Shown here: positions 24,768 through 33,441 of the stretch, piece after piece
Layout of the letters: each line of letters starts with the position of its first letter
How positions within the stretch are numbered: position 1 is the stretch's first letter
From: Bryobacter sp.
GTDB taxonomy: Bacteria; Acidobacteriota; Terriglobia; Bryobacterales; Bryobacteraceae
NCBI GenBank assembly: GCA_022843605.1
Contig: JALHNI010000037.1
Location: 1 to 44,868, forward strand
Length of the DNA stretch: 44,868 nucleotides
Direction of reading: 5' to 3'
The notes under the pieces: generated by a model
Told to the model about the DNA's origin: nothing
What the model saw: the letters and a program-made list of their open reading frames with translations, nothing else
The model's database searches: none
Translations under genes and position numbers: made by a program

Positions 24768-26788
24768 AAAAGACTTCGGCTCCGAATCACTTTTATGCGG
24801 TCCCTCAACTGAGCCGCTTTCTCGAACTCGAAGTGCTTTGCCGCTTCCCGCATGCGCCCTTCCAGTTCCCCGATCAGGAATTCACGCTGTTCAGGTGAAA
24901 TAGAGTCTACCTCATTTGGCTCTTCTTCGAGGGGCACAGTGTGATAATCGGCCTCAATTACTGCAATTAAATTTCCATCAATTGGCTTAACAATGGTCTC
25001 CGGTGTAATTCCGTTACGTTCATTATAATCTTCCTGTATTTTCCTTCGTCGATTTGTTTCATTAATGGCCCTATTCATGCTGTCCGTCATTTTGTCGGCG
25101 TAGAGGATGGCGACGCCATTGACGTTGCGGGCGGCTCTGCCGATGGTTTGGATGAGGGAGCCGGTGGAACGCAAAAATCCTTCTTTATCAGCATCCAGGA
25201 TGGCAACGAGCGAGACCTCCGGGAGATCGAGTCCTTCGCGGAGGAGATTGACGCCGACGAGTGCATCGAACTCGCCGCGGCGAAGGTCGCGGAGGATTTT
25301 GACTCGTTCGAGGGTGGTAATTTCTGAGTGCATGTAGCGGCATTTGACGCCGACTTCTGAGTAGTATTCCGATAAATCCTCGGCCATTCTTTTGGTCAAC
25401 GTGGTGACGAGCACGCGCTCATTGCGTTCCACGCGGGCGCGAATCTGCCCCAGGAGGTCATCCACCTGGCCCTTGATGGGACGAATCTCGACGATGGGGT
25501 CGACCAAGCCGGTCGGACGGATCACCTGCTCAATCACGACGCCACCCGTCTTGGTGAGTTCATAGGGGCCGGGGGTGGCGGAAACGTATACCGTGGTGTT
25601 GACGCGATTCTCAAACTCTTCGAAGGTGAGCGGCCGATTGTCGAGGGCGCTGGGTAAGCGGAACCCGAAATTGACGAGGTTCTGCTTGCGGGCGCGATCG
25701 CCGTTGAACATGCCGCCAATCTGCGGGACCGTGGCGTGGCTTTCGTCCAGAAAGATTAGGCTGTCGGCGGGCAGATAGTCCAGCAGCGTGGGCGGGGCTT
25801 CGCCGGGCAGGCGGCCGGAAAGATGACGCGAGTAATTCTCGATGCCGTGACAATAGCCGATCTCGCGGATCATCTCCAGGTCAAATTGCGTGCGTTGCAT
25901 CAGGCGCTGGGCCTCGATCAGCTTGCCTTGTTTGACGAGTTCCCCATGCCACCAGTCGAGTTCCAGGGCGATGGACTCGGCGGCCGTGGTCTTGCGGTCC
26001 GGCGTGATGACGTAGTGGCTTTTGGGATAGATGGGTAAGCGGGTATAGGTCTGCCGGACCGTGCCGATGACGGGATCGATCTGCGAGAGCGAGTCGATTT
26101 CGTCGCCGAAGAGCTCAATGCGGAAAGCATTGTCGTCGTAGGTAGGGAAGACTTCGATCACGTCACCGCGCACGCGAAAGGTGCCGCGCTCAAAGGACGC
26201 GTCGGTGCGGGCGTAGAGAATTTCGACGAGTTTCTGCAGGATCGCCTGGCGGCTGATCCTCTGGCCCTTTTCGAGCATCAGCAGCATGCCGTAATACGCT
26301 TCGGGCGAACCGAGGCCATAGATGCAGGAAACGCTGGCGATGATGATGCAATCTCGGCGCTCAAAAAGCGAGCGAGTGGCCGAAAGGCGAAGCTTATCGA
26401 GGTCTTCGTTGACGGTGGCTTCCTTCTCAATGTAGGTATCGCTGGTGGGAATGTAGGCTTCCGGTTGGTAGTAGTCGTAGTAGCTGACGAAGTATTCGAC
26501 GGCGTTGCTGGGGAAAAAACCCTTAAATTCTTGGTAAAGTTGCGCGGCCAGGGTCTTGTTGTGGGCCAGGATGAGAGCGGGACGTCCGAGACGCTGAATG
26601 GTCTTGGCCATCGAAAAAGTCTTGCCAGAGCCCGTGACACCGAGCAGCACCTGATGCGATTCGCCATCCATAATTCCGCGCACCATCGCGTCAATGGCGG
26701 TGCCCTGATCACCGCGCGGTTCGTAGTTGCCAGCCAGTTGATAGCCCATTCGTACCAGTGTAGGCCCCGAGGCGGAAGATCGCGGCAT
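24764..26788 (-). CDS. uvrB: Excinuclease ABC subunit B
   Basis: UvrB verifies bulky DNA lesions delivered by UvrA and recruits UvrC for incision. The 674-residue product is full length. Walker A is GVTGSGKT at 50-57, the beta-hairpin region is [12 protein letters not shown] with [11 protein letters not shown], the DEAD-like box is DESHAT, helicase motif VI is QTIGRAARN, and the C-terminal UVR motif ([21 protein letters not shown]) contacts UvrC. The start may be ATG 26788 or ATG 26749 ([10 protein letters not shown]); homology becomes strong just after the latter. It is divergent from an aldo/keto reductase. Confidence 0.98.
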   Translation of the reverse strand: MPRSSASGPTLVRMGYQLAGNYEPRGDQGTAIDAMVRGIMDGESHQVLLGVTGSGKTFSMAKTIQRLGRPALILAHNKTLAAQLYQEFKGFFPSNAVEYFVSYYDYYQPEAYIPTSDTYIEKEATVNEDLDKLRLSATRSLFERRDCIIIASVSCIYGLGSPEAYYGMLLMLEKGQRISRQAILQKLVEILYARTDASFERGTFRVRGDVIEVFPTYDDNAFRIELFGDEIDSLSQIDPVIGTVRQTYTRLPIYPKSHYVITPDRKTTAAESIALELDWWHGELVKQGKLIEAQRLMQRTQFDLEMIREIGYCHGIENYSRHLSGRLPGEAPPTLLDYLPADSLIFLDESHATVPQIGGMFNGDRARKQNLVNFGFRLPSALDNRPLTFEEFENRVNTTVYVSATPGPYELTKTGGVVIEQVIRPTGLVDPIVEIRPIKGQVDDLLGQIRARVERNERVLVTTLTKRMAEDLSEYYSEVGVKCRYMHSEITTLERVKILRDLRRGEFDALVGVNLLREGLDLPEVSLVAILDADKEGFLRSTGSLIQTIGRAARNVNGVAILYADKMTDSMNRAINETNRRRKIQEDYNERNGITPETIVKPIDGNLIAVIEADYHTVPLEEEPNEVDSISPEQREFLIGELEGRMREAAKHFEFEKAAQLRDRIKVIRSRSLL

Positions 26789-26866
26789 GTGGTTCTGGTT
26801 AACTCCATGGAGTCAGCAACTTGGGGCTTCAATCGCAGCGGCGAATATGCTACAGTTCTCCGCAAG

Positions 26867-27751
26867 ATGACACCCTGTTCCCGCCGCCGCTTTCTTCGCA
26901 ATGCCGCTTTGGCCGCCACGGCCGTCACCGTACCCGCTTTCGCCCAGAAACGTTCCGCCACGGACTGGGTGCCCTTGGGCAATTCCGGCGTGAAGGTGAC
27001 GCGGCTCGCGTTCGGCACCGGTACCCATGGCGGGCGGGTGCAGCGCGAACTGGGGCAGGCCCAATTTACGCGGTTGGTGCGGCATGCCTACGACAGCGGC
27101 ATCCGTTTCTTCGAATCGGCCGACAACTACGAGGGGATGCACGAAATGCTGGCCGAAGCGTTGAAGGGCATTCCGCGCGACAGCTATCGTCTCATGACCA
27201 AGTTCAAGTGGCGCGAGGCCGAGGATCCCAAGGGTACGCTGGACCGCTTCCGTAAAGAGCTCAACAGCGAGTACTTCGATATCGTGCTGCTGCACAACGT
27301 CCGGACCCCGCTGTGGCCCACGGAATTGGAACGTCTGCGCGACTCGTTCTCCGAGATGAAGGACAAGAAAGTGATGATGTCCCACGGCGCGTCCTGCCAT
27401 GGGCTTTTGCCCTTGCGAGCATTCCCGGGCAATAACTGGCTGGATGTCGCGTTGTTGCGGGTGAACCACAACGGAGCCCGCATGGATTCGCTGAAGGGCG
27501 ACTCGACGGGCGCCGAGCGCGGCGACGTGGGTGAGGTGACTTCGCGCATCAAGCAGATCAACGGCCAGGGCACCGGCGTAATCGGCATGAAGTTAGTCGG
27601 TGAAGGGATGTTCCGGGCACCTGAGGAGCGAGAGGCGTCACTGAAGTACGTGCTGGGCCTCGGGACGGTGAACGCGATGACGATGGGCTTTAAGAGTCCC
27701 GCTGAGATCGACGAAGCGATCATGCGGATTAATCGCAATCTTAACGGCTGA
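26867..27751 (+). CDS. Tat-exported aldo/keto reductase-family protein
   Basis: The start is ATG 26867; the frame upstream lies within uvrB. The 294-residue product begins with a twin-arginine signal (SRRRFLRNAALAATAVTVPAFA), so it folds in the cytoplasm and is exported. The aldo/keto reductase barrel follows. The catalytic tetrad is only partly standard: Tyr88, Lys112 (LMTKFK) and His143 (VLLHNV) are present, but the Asp normally in FxDTA is Glu83 in FFESADNY. Family members reduce carbonyls with NADPH. A periplasmic one would need another electron source or could act on a different substrate. Its end overlaps the convergent ligD by 11 bp. Confidence 0.85.
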   Translation: MTPCSRRRFLRNAALAATAVTVPAFAQKRSATDWVPLGNSGVKVTRLAFGTGTHGGRVQRELGQAQFTRLVRHAYDSGIRFFESADNYEGMHEMLAEALKGIPRDSYRLMTKFKWREAEDPKGTLDRFRKELNSEYFDIVLLHNVRTPLWPTELERLRDSFSEMKDKKVMMSHGASCHGLLPLRAFPGNNWLDVALLRVNHNGARMDSLKGDSTGAERGDVGEVTSRIKQINGQGTGVIGMKLVGEGMFRAPEEREASLKYVLGLGTVNAMTMGFKSPAEIDEAIMRINRNLNG

Positions 27752-30221
27752 GTAACTCCTCCAGTTTTTCGAAGGCGGTTTCGAGCTGCTGGGGTTTCGC
27801 GAGCACGCCGGCAAACAAGTCGCCCGTGCGATCGAAACGCTCCATGGCGTTACGCAGGTGGAAGTCCGTTGGCTTCAGCGTGTGACGCAACTCGCGCCAC
27901 TCAAGCGGCGTTGCCACGGGGGCACCCCGGTGGGCGCGCGGTACGTAGGGGGCGGAGATCGTTTTACCCCGAGCGTTTTGAAGATAGTCGAAATAGACTT
28001 TGCCGGGGTCGCGCTTGCCGACGGCGCGGGGCAAAGTGAACAAATCCGGTCGTTCGGCCGCGACCATCCGCGCTAACACTTCCGCAATGCCCCGTGATTG
28101 ATCGTAGGTGTAAATCGGTTCAAGCGGGACGAAGATATGCAGTCCATTGCCGCCGGTGGTCTTGGGGTAACCAGTGAGTTCGAGTAAGTCGAGCTTGTGA
28201 CGAATGAGCAGGGCAGCTTCGACGATTTTTGAGTACGGACACTCATACGGGTCGAGGTCGATCAGGATGAAGTCCGGATGGTCGAGGGTATCGAGGCGGC
28301 TCATCCACGGGTTCTGGTCGATGCAGCCCAGATTCGAGAGATAGAGCAGGTCGGCGCGGGCGCCGCCGATGATCTGTTCGCGCTGCTCGTGGTTCTCCGC
28401 GACGATGGTGGCGGTACGCATCCAGGGCGGAAAGCCTTCCGCGGCGTTTTTCTGAAAGAACCCCGCCTGGGCGATCCCGTCGGGGTACCGCCGTAGGGAC
28501 AACGGGCGATCGGCGAGATGGGGCAGCAGTAAGTCCGCGACGGCCGCATAGTAGTTAATCAATTCCCGTTTGGCAATGCCGTCGTCGGGGTAGTAAGTCT
28601 TGTTCAGGTTGGTGAACTTCAGCCGGTGGCCATCGACGGTAAGGATCGCTTCTTCCTTCCCTTCCGGAAGCAGGGGCTCGCGGGCGGTGATGGCTTCGGC
28701 TGGAGTCCGGACGCACTCCTGCGGCGCGACATCGTCGCGCAACCGGATAAAGACTGGAGCGCGGAGCCGGCCTTCGCTCGTGAACTCGTGATAAGCCACG
28801 GTGGCGACAAGTTCGGGACGGGTAAAGACGACTTCGCGCGGGAACCTGATGGCTTCGGCAAAGGGGGATTGGGTGGTCTCGTAGGGGGCGAGTCTGGCGG
28901 CGAGTTTTTTGAGCAAGGGGCCATCGAAGCCGCTGCCGACGGTGCCCGCGTAGAGGAGTTTGCCCTGGTCCCAAACGCCCATCAACAAGGAGCCGAACGG
29001 CGGACGTTCACCGGCCATACGACCGGCGATGACGACGTCCTGCTCCTGGCGGATCTTGAGCTTCACCCAATCGCGGGTGCGGTCGCCGACGTAGCGGCTT
29101 TGCTTATGCTTGGCCACCACGCCTTCGAGGCCCTGTGCTTTGGCGGCGGCGAGTAACTCGTCAACGCCGGTGGCGAAATGGTCCGAGTAGCGTAGGTGGG
29201 GAGTTACTTCGATCAGCGCGCGCAAGCGTTCCTTGCGTTCCAGCAAGGGTAAGTCGCGCAAATCCTGGCCGCCGGCGTACAGTAAGTCGAAGGCAAAAAA
29301 GACGACCGGGTTACTGCGGGCCATACGGACGATGGCGCTGGTGCCGGTCGCCATGATTCGGGGCTGCAGCTTTTCGAAGCTGGGACGGCCGGCGTCGTCG
29401 AGCGCGCAGATCTCGCCGTCGAGGATGGCGGTGGGTGTTTTGACGGCTTGAGCCAGACTGTCAAGTTCAGGATACTGGCGATCGAAGAGGGTGCCCCGGC
29501 GGCCGACAAGTTTGGTCTTGCCGCCGGAGATGTAGCAGAGCGCCCGCACGCCGTCCCATTTGATCTCATAGACCCATTGCTCGCCCCGGGGCGTGGGGCC
29601 GAGGCTGGCTAACATCGGCGTCAGACCTTCGGGCATCTGCGCGGTGGTGCGGGCGGGCAAGTCCGCGGCGATCTCGTCCTGGGTGCGCCCGGTGGCGACG
29701 GAGTGAGCGAACTGTTCAATGTCCCATTCCGCGCGGGCGGCGGCATCCTTCTTCTTGATCAGCAGCCACTCATTGGCTTTGCTGGACTTGATCCGCACCA
29801 GCGCGAACTCGCCTTGCACCTTCTGGCCGTGGAGGCGGAACTTAAAATCGCCGCGGTCGATTTGAGCCTCGACGTCCATGTCGCCCAGGAGTTCATAAGT
29901 GCCGGAGTCCCAGAGCATCATGCTGCCGCCGCCGTAGTTGCCCTTGGGGATGTTGCCCTCAAAGTGGGCGTAGAGGAGGGGATGATCCTCGACGTGGACG
30001 GCGAGTCGCTTGATGGCCGGATCCAGCGTGGGGCCCTGCGGGACGGCCCAGCTTTTCAGGATGCCATTGATTTCGAGGCGGAGGTCGTAGTGGAGGCGGC
30101 GGGCGGCGTGGCGCTGAATACAGAAGATCTTGTGGTCCCGCGCCCCGGGCTGCGACATCTGGGGGCCCGGTTCCGGCGTGCGATTAAATTCTCTTTTCCG
30201 CGCGTAATCTTCGAGCGCCAT
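27741..30221 (-). CDS. ligD: Multifunctional non-homologous end-joining DNA ligase LigD (PE-Lig-Pol)
   Basis: LigD works with Ku to repair double-strand breaks. The 826-residue product carries three domains in the order known from Pseudomonas. A 3'-phosphoesterase (about 28-160) has HAARRLHYDLRLE and HFEGNIPKGNYGGG. An ATP-dependent ligase (about 198-510) has adenylated Lys221 in YEIKWDGVRAL. A primase-like polymerase (about 530-826) has the metal-binding DLDP segment (ILIDLDPYECPYS) and TGGNGLHIFVPL. The ATG is 94 bp from the divergent ku start, so the two genes share a control region. No terminator is seen, and the gene runs 11 bp into the convergent aldo/keto reductase. Confidence 0.97.
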   Translation of the reverse strand: MALEDYARKREFNRTPEPGPQMSQPGARDHKIFCIQRHAARRLHYDLRLEINGILKSWAVPQGPTLDPAIKRLAVHVEDHPLLYAHFEGNIPKGNYGGGSMMLWDSGTYELLGDMDVEAQIDRGDFKFRLHGQKVQGEFALVRIKSSKANEWLLIKKKDAAARAEWDIEQFAHSVATGRTQDEIAADLPARTTAQMPEGLTPMLASLGPTPRGEQWVYEIKWDGVRALCYISGGKTKLVGRRGTLFDRQYPELDSLAQAVKTPTAILDGEICALDDAGRPSFEKLQPRIMATGTSAIVRMARSNPVVFFAFDLLYAGGQDLRDLPLLERKERLRALIEVTPHLRYSDHFATGVDELLAAAKAQGLEGVVAKHKQSRYVGDRTRDWVKLKIRQEQDVVIAGRMAGERPPFGSLLMGVWDQGKLLYAGTVGSGFDGPLLKKLAARLAPYETTQSPFAEAIRFPREVVFTRPELVATVAYHEFTSEGRLRAPVFIRLRDDVAPQECVRTPAEAITAREPLLPEGKEEAILTVDGHRLKFTNLNKTYYPDDGIAKRELINYYAAVADLLLPHLADRPLSLRRYPDGIAQAGFFQKNAAEGFPPWMRTATIVAENHEQREQIIGGARADLLYLSNLGCIDQNPWMSRLDTLDHPDFILIDLDPYECPYSKIVEAALLIRHKLDLLELTGYPKTTGGNGLHIFVPLEPIYTYDQSRGIAEVLARMVAAERPDLFTLPRAVGKRDPGKVYFDYLQNARGKTISAPYVPRAHRGAPVATPLEWRELRHTLKPTDFHLRNAMERFDRTGDLFAGVLAKPQQLETAFEKLEELLSR

Positions 30222-30315
30222 AGTCCCTAAACCCTTGTGAATCGGACACTTCCATGATATCTACGAATTAGCCACAAACGTACCCGAAAATGTTCTAGAG
30301 AGGTTTATCTCCCCC

Positions 30316-31164
30316 ATGGCATCCACGATTTGGAAGGGCCACATCACCTTTGGCCTCATCAGCCTTCCGGTCAAGCTGCTGGCCGCGGCCCGTCCCGAGA
30401 CCATCAGCTTCAATCAACTCACCAAAGATACCCATTCGCGCGTGAAGCAGGTGCTGCATAGCGTCGCCGATGATCAGCCGGTGTCGCGTAGCCAACTGGT
30501 GAAGGGCTTCGAGTACGAGAAGGATCGCTATGTGGTGATCGACGAGGAGGACATCAAGCGCATTCAGCCGAAGACGGCGAAGGTGATGGAGATCCTGGAG
30601 TTCGTGAAGGCCACCGAAATCGATGCGGTGTACCTGGAAAGCGGTTATTACATTCACCCGGACGAGGCGGGCGAGAAGGCTTACACGCTGCTGTTCGATG
30701 CCATGAAAAAGTCCGGCTACGATGGTTTGGCGAAGATCACCATGCACAATCGCGAACATGTGGTGATTCTGCGGCCCGGCAAGTACGGCATGTTGCTGCA
30801 CACCATGTACTACCAGGATGAAGTGCGCGCACTGGATGAGTTCCGCACCAATCTGGAGGCGGTGAAGGAGCGCGAATTGAACATGGCGATGGCCTTGATC
30901 GATGGGCTCGCCGCGCCGTTTGAGCCCGAAAAATACCACGACACTTACCGGCAGACCCTGCGCTCGATGATCGATGCCAAGGTGAACGGTCAGGAGATCG
31001 TCGCGGCGCCGGTAGCGCAGGAGATGGCTCCTGTGGCCGACATCATGGAGGCGCTGAAGAGTTCCCTGGCTTTGTTGAAGAAGCCGCCGTCCCCGGTAGT
31101 CGAGATGCCCGCAGCCTCCGCGCAGACCGCCAAGCCGCGGAAAGTAAGGAAAGCTGGCGGCTGA
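30316..31164 (+). CDS. ku: Non-homologous end-joining protein Ku
   Basis: Bacterial Ku forms a homodimeric ring that threads onto broken DNA ends and recruits LigD. The 282-residue product is the usual size. Family landmarks include the start (STIWKGHITFGLISLPVKL), the ESGYYIHPDEAGEKAYTLL core and the KITMHNREHVVILRP strand pair. The C-terminal tail is Ala/Pro-rich ending in a basic stretch (KPRKVRKAGG) that may bind LigD or DNA. It is divergent from ligD. A GAGAGG about 10 nt before the ATG may serve as ribosome-binding site. Confidence 0.97.
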   Translation: MASTIWKGHITFGLISLPVKLLAAARPETISFNQLTKDTHSRVKQVLHSVADDQPVSRSQLVKGFEYEKDRYVVIDEEDIKRIQPKTAKVMEILEFVKATEIDAVYLESGYYIHPDEAGEKAYTLLFDAMKKSGYDGLAKITMHNREHVVILRPGKYGMLLHTMYYQDEVRALDEFRTNLEAVKERELNMAMALIDGLAAPFEPEKYHDTYRQTLRSMIDAKVNGQEIVAAPVAQEMAPVADIMEALKSSLALLKKPPSPVVEMPAASAQTAKPRKVRKAGG

Positions 31165-31192
31165 CGGAACGCGATCGCCTGCGGTGGCGGCA

Positions 31193-32323
31193 TCATGGGG
31201 CCTGCTCCGGCACCGCCCGCGACTCGGCCAAAAACGCGGGAAAGCGGCCTTCGACAATCGCCGTACGCATGCCGCGCATGCGATCCAGGTAGAAGCGCAG
31301 GTTGTGCAGGGTGGCCAGGGTGCCGAAGAGCATTTCGCTGGCGATGTAGAGGTGGCGCAGGTAGGCGCGGGAAAAACTGCGGCAGGTGTAGCAGCCGCAG
31401 TTGGGGTCCAGCGGGCCGAAGTCGTCGCGGAAGCGGGCTTGCTTGATCAGGACCTTGCCTTGGCTCGTGAACAGACAGCCGTTGCGGGCATTGCGGGAGG
31501 GCATCACGCAGTCCATCATGTCGACGCCGCGGGCGACGTATTCGGTCAACTCCTCAGGCAACCCTACGCCCATCACGTAGCGAGGCTTTTCGGCCGGCAG
31601 GAGCGGGGCCGTCACCTCCGTCATCGCTAGGCTGAGCTCGCGGGGCTCCCCGACACTGAGCCCGCCGATCGCGTAGCCTTCGGCATTGAGTTGGACGAGT
31701 TCACCGGCGCAAGCGGCGCGGAGTTCGGCATCCATGCCGCCCTGGACGATGGGGAAGAGCGTGTTGGTGGCGACCCGATCGGCGTGCTGTTCGCGATAGT
31801 GCGTAAACTGGCGCCTGGCCCAGGCGATGGTGCGGTCCATCGCCCGGCGGATGTCCTTGGGCTCGGCGGGATAGCCGACGCATTCGTCCAACACCATCAG
31901 GATGTCCGAGCCGAAGGCCATCTGGACGTCGACGGTACCTTCGGGCGTGAAAAGATGGCGGTCGCCGTTCAAATGCGAGGAGAAGACGACGCCGTCGTCG
32001 GAGATCTTGCGCAGACCGGAGAGGCTCCAGACCTGGAAGCCGCCGGAATCAGTGAGGATGGCGCGCGGCCAGTTCATGAACCCATGCAATCCGCCGTGCC
32101 GCTGAATCAGTTCGTGACCGGGACGGAGGAACAGGTGATAGGTATTGCCGAGGATGATGGGGGCATTCACCTCTTCAATCAGCTGCTGGGGGGTAAGCCC
32201 TTTCACCGTGCCCTGCGTGCCGACGGGCATAAAGATCGGCGTTGGGATGACGCCATGGGCGGTGTGGAGGTGACCGGCGCGGGCGCCTGTGGTGGGGCAG
32301 ACGGCCTCAAGTTCAAAGCGCAT
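31193..32323 (-). CDS. tgt: tRNA-guanine (queuine) transglycosylase
   Basis: Tgt replaces guanine-34 of GUN-anticodon tRNAs with preQ1 on the way to queuosine. The 376-residue product has the N-terminal MPVGTQGTVKGLTP block, the ILTDSGGFQVWSL segment with the conserved Asp, the DCVMPSRNARNG segment containing the nucleophilic Asp, and the C-terminal zinc site CGCYTCRSFSRAYLRHL with a distal His (LHNLRFY). The start ATG 32323 lies inside the end of the next minus-strand gene (11-bp overlap), so the two are co-transcribed. No other queuosine genes are in the window. Confidence 0.97.
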   Translation of the reverse strand: MRFELEAVCPTTGARAGHLHTAHGVIPTPIFMPVGTQGTVKGLTPQQLIEEVNAPIILGNTYHLFLRPGHELIQRHGGLHGFMNWPRAILTDSGGFQVWSLSGLRKISDDGVVFSSHLNGDRHLFTPEGTVDVQMAFGSDILMVLDECVGYPAEPKDIRRAMDRTIAWARRQFTHYREQHADRVATNTLFPIVQGGMDAELRAACAGELVQLNAEGYAIGGLSVGEPRELSLAMTEVTAPLLPAEKPRYVMGVGLPEELTEYVARGVDMMDCVMPSRNARNGCLFTSQGKVLIKQARFRDDFGPLDPNCGCYTCRSFSRAYLRHLYIASEMLFGTLATLHNLRFYLDRMRGMRTAIVEGRFPAFLAESRAVPEQAP

Positions 32324-32801
32324 TCGTTCTCAATTTCTGATACTGGGATTCGTCGAAATTTCCGGCGTAATGGGCGGCGATGCGGCCCTGGGCGTCGAGC
32401 ACGACTACGATAGGAAGCCGGTCATTGCCGATGCCGAGCCGCTGGCGCCACTCAGCGTCGCCCTGGTACAGCAGAATGGTGCGGGCGTGGAGGTTCGTGG
32501 GCATGTCGCCGCGCATCCCGCGGCGGATGAGCCCGCGGACGAGGCGGGGGGCCTTCTCCAGCATCGCGATTTGGTTAAGCTGAGCTGGGGAGAAGTCCTT
32601 CAGAATGCGTGTGCACCAGGGTTTGGAGGCTTCGCCGGCTTCTTTGCTGAAGGTCATCACGATGAGGGCCGGCTTACCTTGCGCGGCACCGGGCAGACTC
32701 AGTTTTGTGCCGGAGAGGGTCTCTCCTTCGGTGACGGGCCAGGGGCTGCCTGGCGGCAGCGAGGCGGCGAAGGCCAGCATCCCAAATAGAATCAATCGCA
32801 T
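32313..32801 (-). CDS. Secreted thioredoxin-fold protein lacking a CxxC motif
   Basis: The 162-residue product has a short signal peptide (LILFGMLAFAASLP). The body resembles a thioredoxin-like fold related to Atp10-type or TlpA-like proteins: GKPALIVMTFSKEAGEASKPWC, then NDRLPIVVVLDAQGRIAAHYAGNFDE with the cis-proline position (LPIV). Only one Cys sits in the active-site region (PWC), so it cannot be a standard disulfide oxidoreductase. It may bind a ligand or assemble a complex. It overlaps tgt by 11 bp. A hairpin-plus-T-run lies just upstream on the same strand. Confidence 0.72.
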   Translation of the reverse strand: MRLILFGMLAFAASLPPGSPWPVTEGETLSGTKLSLPGAAQGKPALIVMTFSKEAGEASKPWCTRILKDFSPAQLNQIAMLEKAPRLVRGLIRRGMRGDMPTNLHARTILLYQGDAEWRQRLGIGNDRLPIVVVLDAQGRIAAHYAGNFDESQYQKLRTNAL

Positions 32802-32819
32802 CCCTTCCAGGATGCCAAG

Positions 32820-32849
32820 AAAAAAGAGGGACCGCCAAGGCGGGCCCTC
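32820..32849 (-). terminator. Intrinsic terminator-like hairpin in the leader of the thioredoxin-fold gene
   Basis: On the minus strand GAGGGCCCGC-CTTG-GCGGTCCCTC (32849-32826, one mismatch in ten pairs) is followed by six T residues (32825-32820), 18 bp before ATG 32801. No minus-strand gene lies upstream for over 1.7 kb, so it would act on the leader of the thioredoxin-fold/tgt unit or on antisense readthrough. A T-run also precedes the hairpin. Confidence 0.55.
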
Positions 32850-32987
32850 AAGAAAAAATCCCTAGCCGCGCCACAAAAGCTCGGTCAGGAACCACACGTA
32901 TTGAACTGAAGCCTGTCTATCGGCGGGTTGGTGGATTCACTTTAGTCCCATTAGGAGGGAAGGGGGATCAAAATAGAGGATTGAGCC

Positions 32988-33014
32988 TGTCGATTTCCGG
33001 GGCTACGGTTCGTC
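32988..33014 (+). promoter_or_regulatory. Candidate ECF42-type promoter of the DGPF-ECF42 operon
   Basis: TGTCGA (32988-32993) and CGTC (33011-33014) are 17 bp apart. From memory this matches the -35 TGTCGA and -10 CG(A/T)C reported for ECF42 sigma factors. It lies upstream of the sigma factor's own operon, suggesting autoregulation. A GCGCCG-AAA-CGGCGC hairpin (33027-33041) sits in the predicted leader. Confidence 0.6.
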
Positions 33015-33063
33015 GATCTGGTGAGCGCGCCGAAACGGCGCCCGAAGGAAAGGAACTCTGACC

Positions 33064-33441
33064 ATGAAGTACATGTTGATGATCTACAACGACGAAGTGG
33101 CCGATTGCACGGCGACGAAGGAACAGATGGAGCAGCTTTTTGGCGGCTACTTTGCTTTCACCGACGACATCAAGAAGCGAGGGATCTATGTGGCGGGCGA
33201 TCCGTTGCAGCCGGTTTCGACGGCAACGACGCTGAGGCAGGCGGCGAACAGCACGCCCCTCACCACGGACGGCCCTTACGCCGAAACCAAGGAGCAGTTG
33301 GGCGGCTACTACATTGTCGATTGCCCGAATCTCGACGAAGCTCTGGCCTGCGCCAAACAGATTTGCGCGATCCATACCTTCTCCGGCGTGGCGGTGGAGG
33401 TGCGTCCGGTGATGGATGTGTCGGCCATGATGAATGGTTGA
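33064..33441 (+). CDS. DGPF/YCII-domain protein, partner of ECF42 sigma factor
   Basis: The 125-residue cytosolic protein has the YCII-related fold, starting [10 protein letters not shown] and containing the [18 protein letters not shown] stretch after which DGPF proteins are named (here DGPY). Such proteins are consistently encoded next to ECF42 sigma factors; their biochemical role is unknown. A GGA 9-10 nt upstream of ATG 33064 is the likely ribosome-binding site. The gene overlaps the sigma factor start by 8 bp. Confidence 0.92.
   Translation: MKYMLMIYNDEVADCTATKEQMEQLFGGYFAFTDDIKKRGIYVAGDPLQPVSTATTLRQAANSTPLTTDGPYAETKEQLGGYYIVDCPNLDEALACAKQICAIHTFSGVAVEVRPVMDVSAMMNG

Noticed and set aside
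26465..26866. N-terminal extension of the aldo/keto reductase
   Set aside because: It runs antisense through uvrB; the Tat signal defines the start at 26867.
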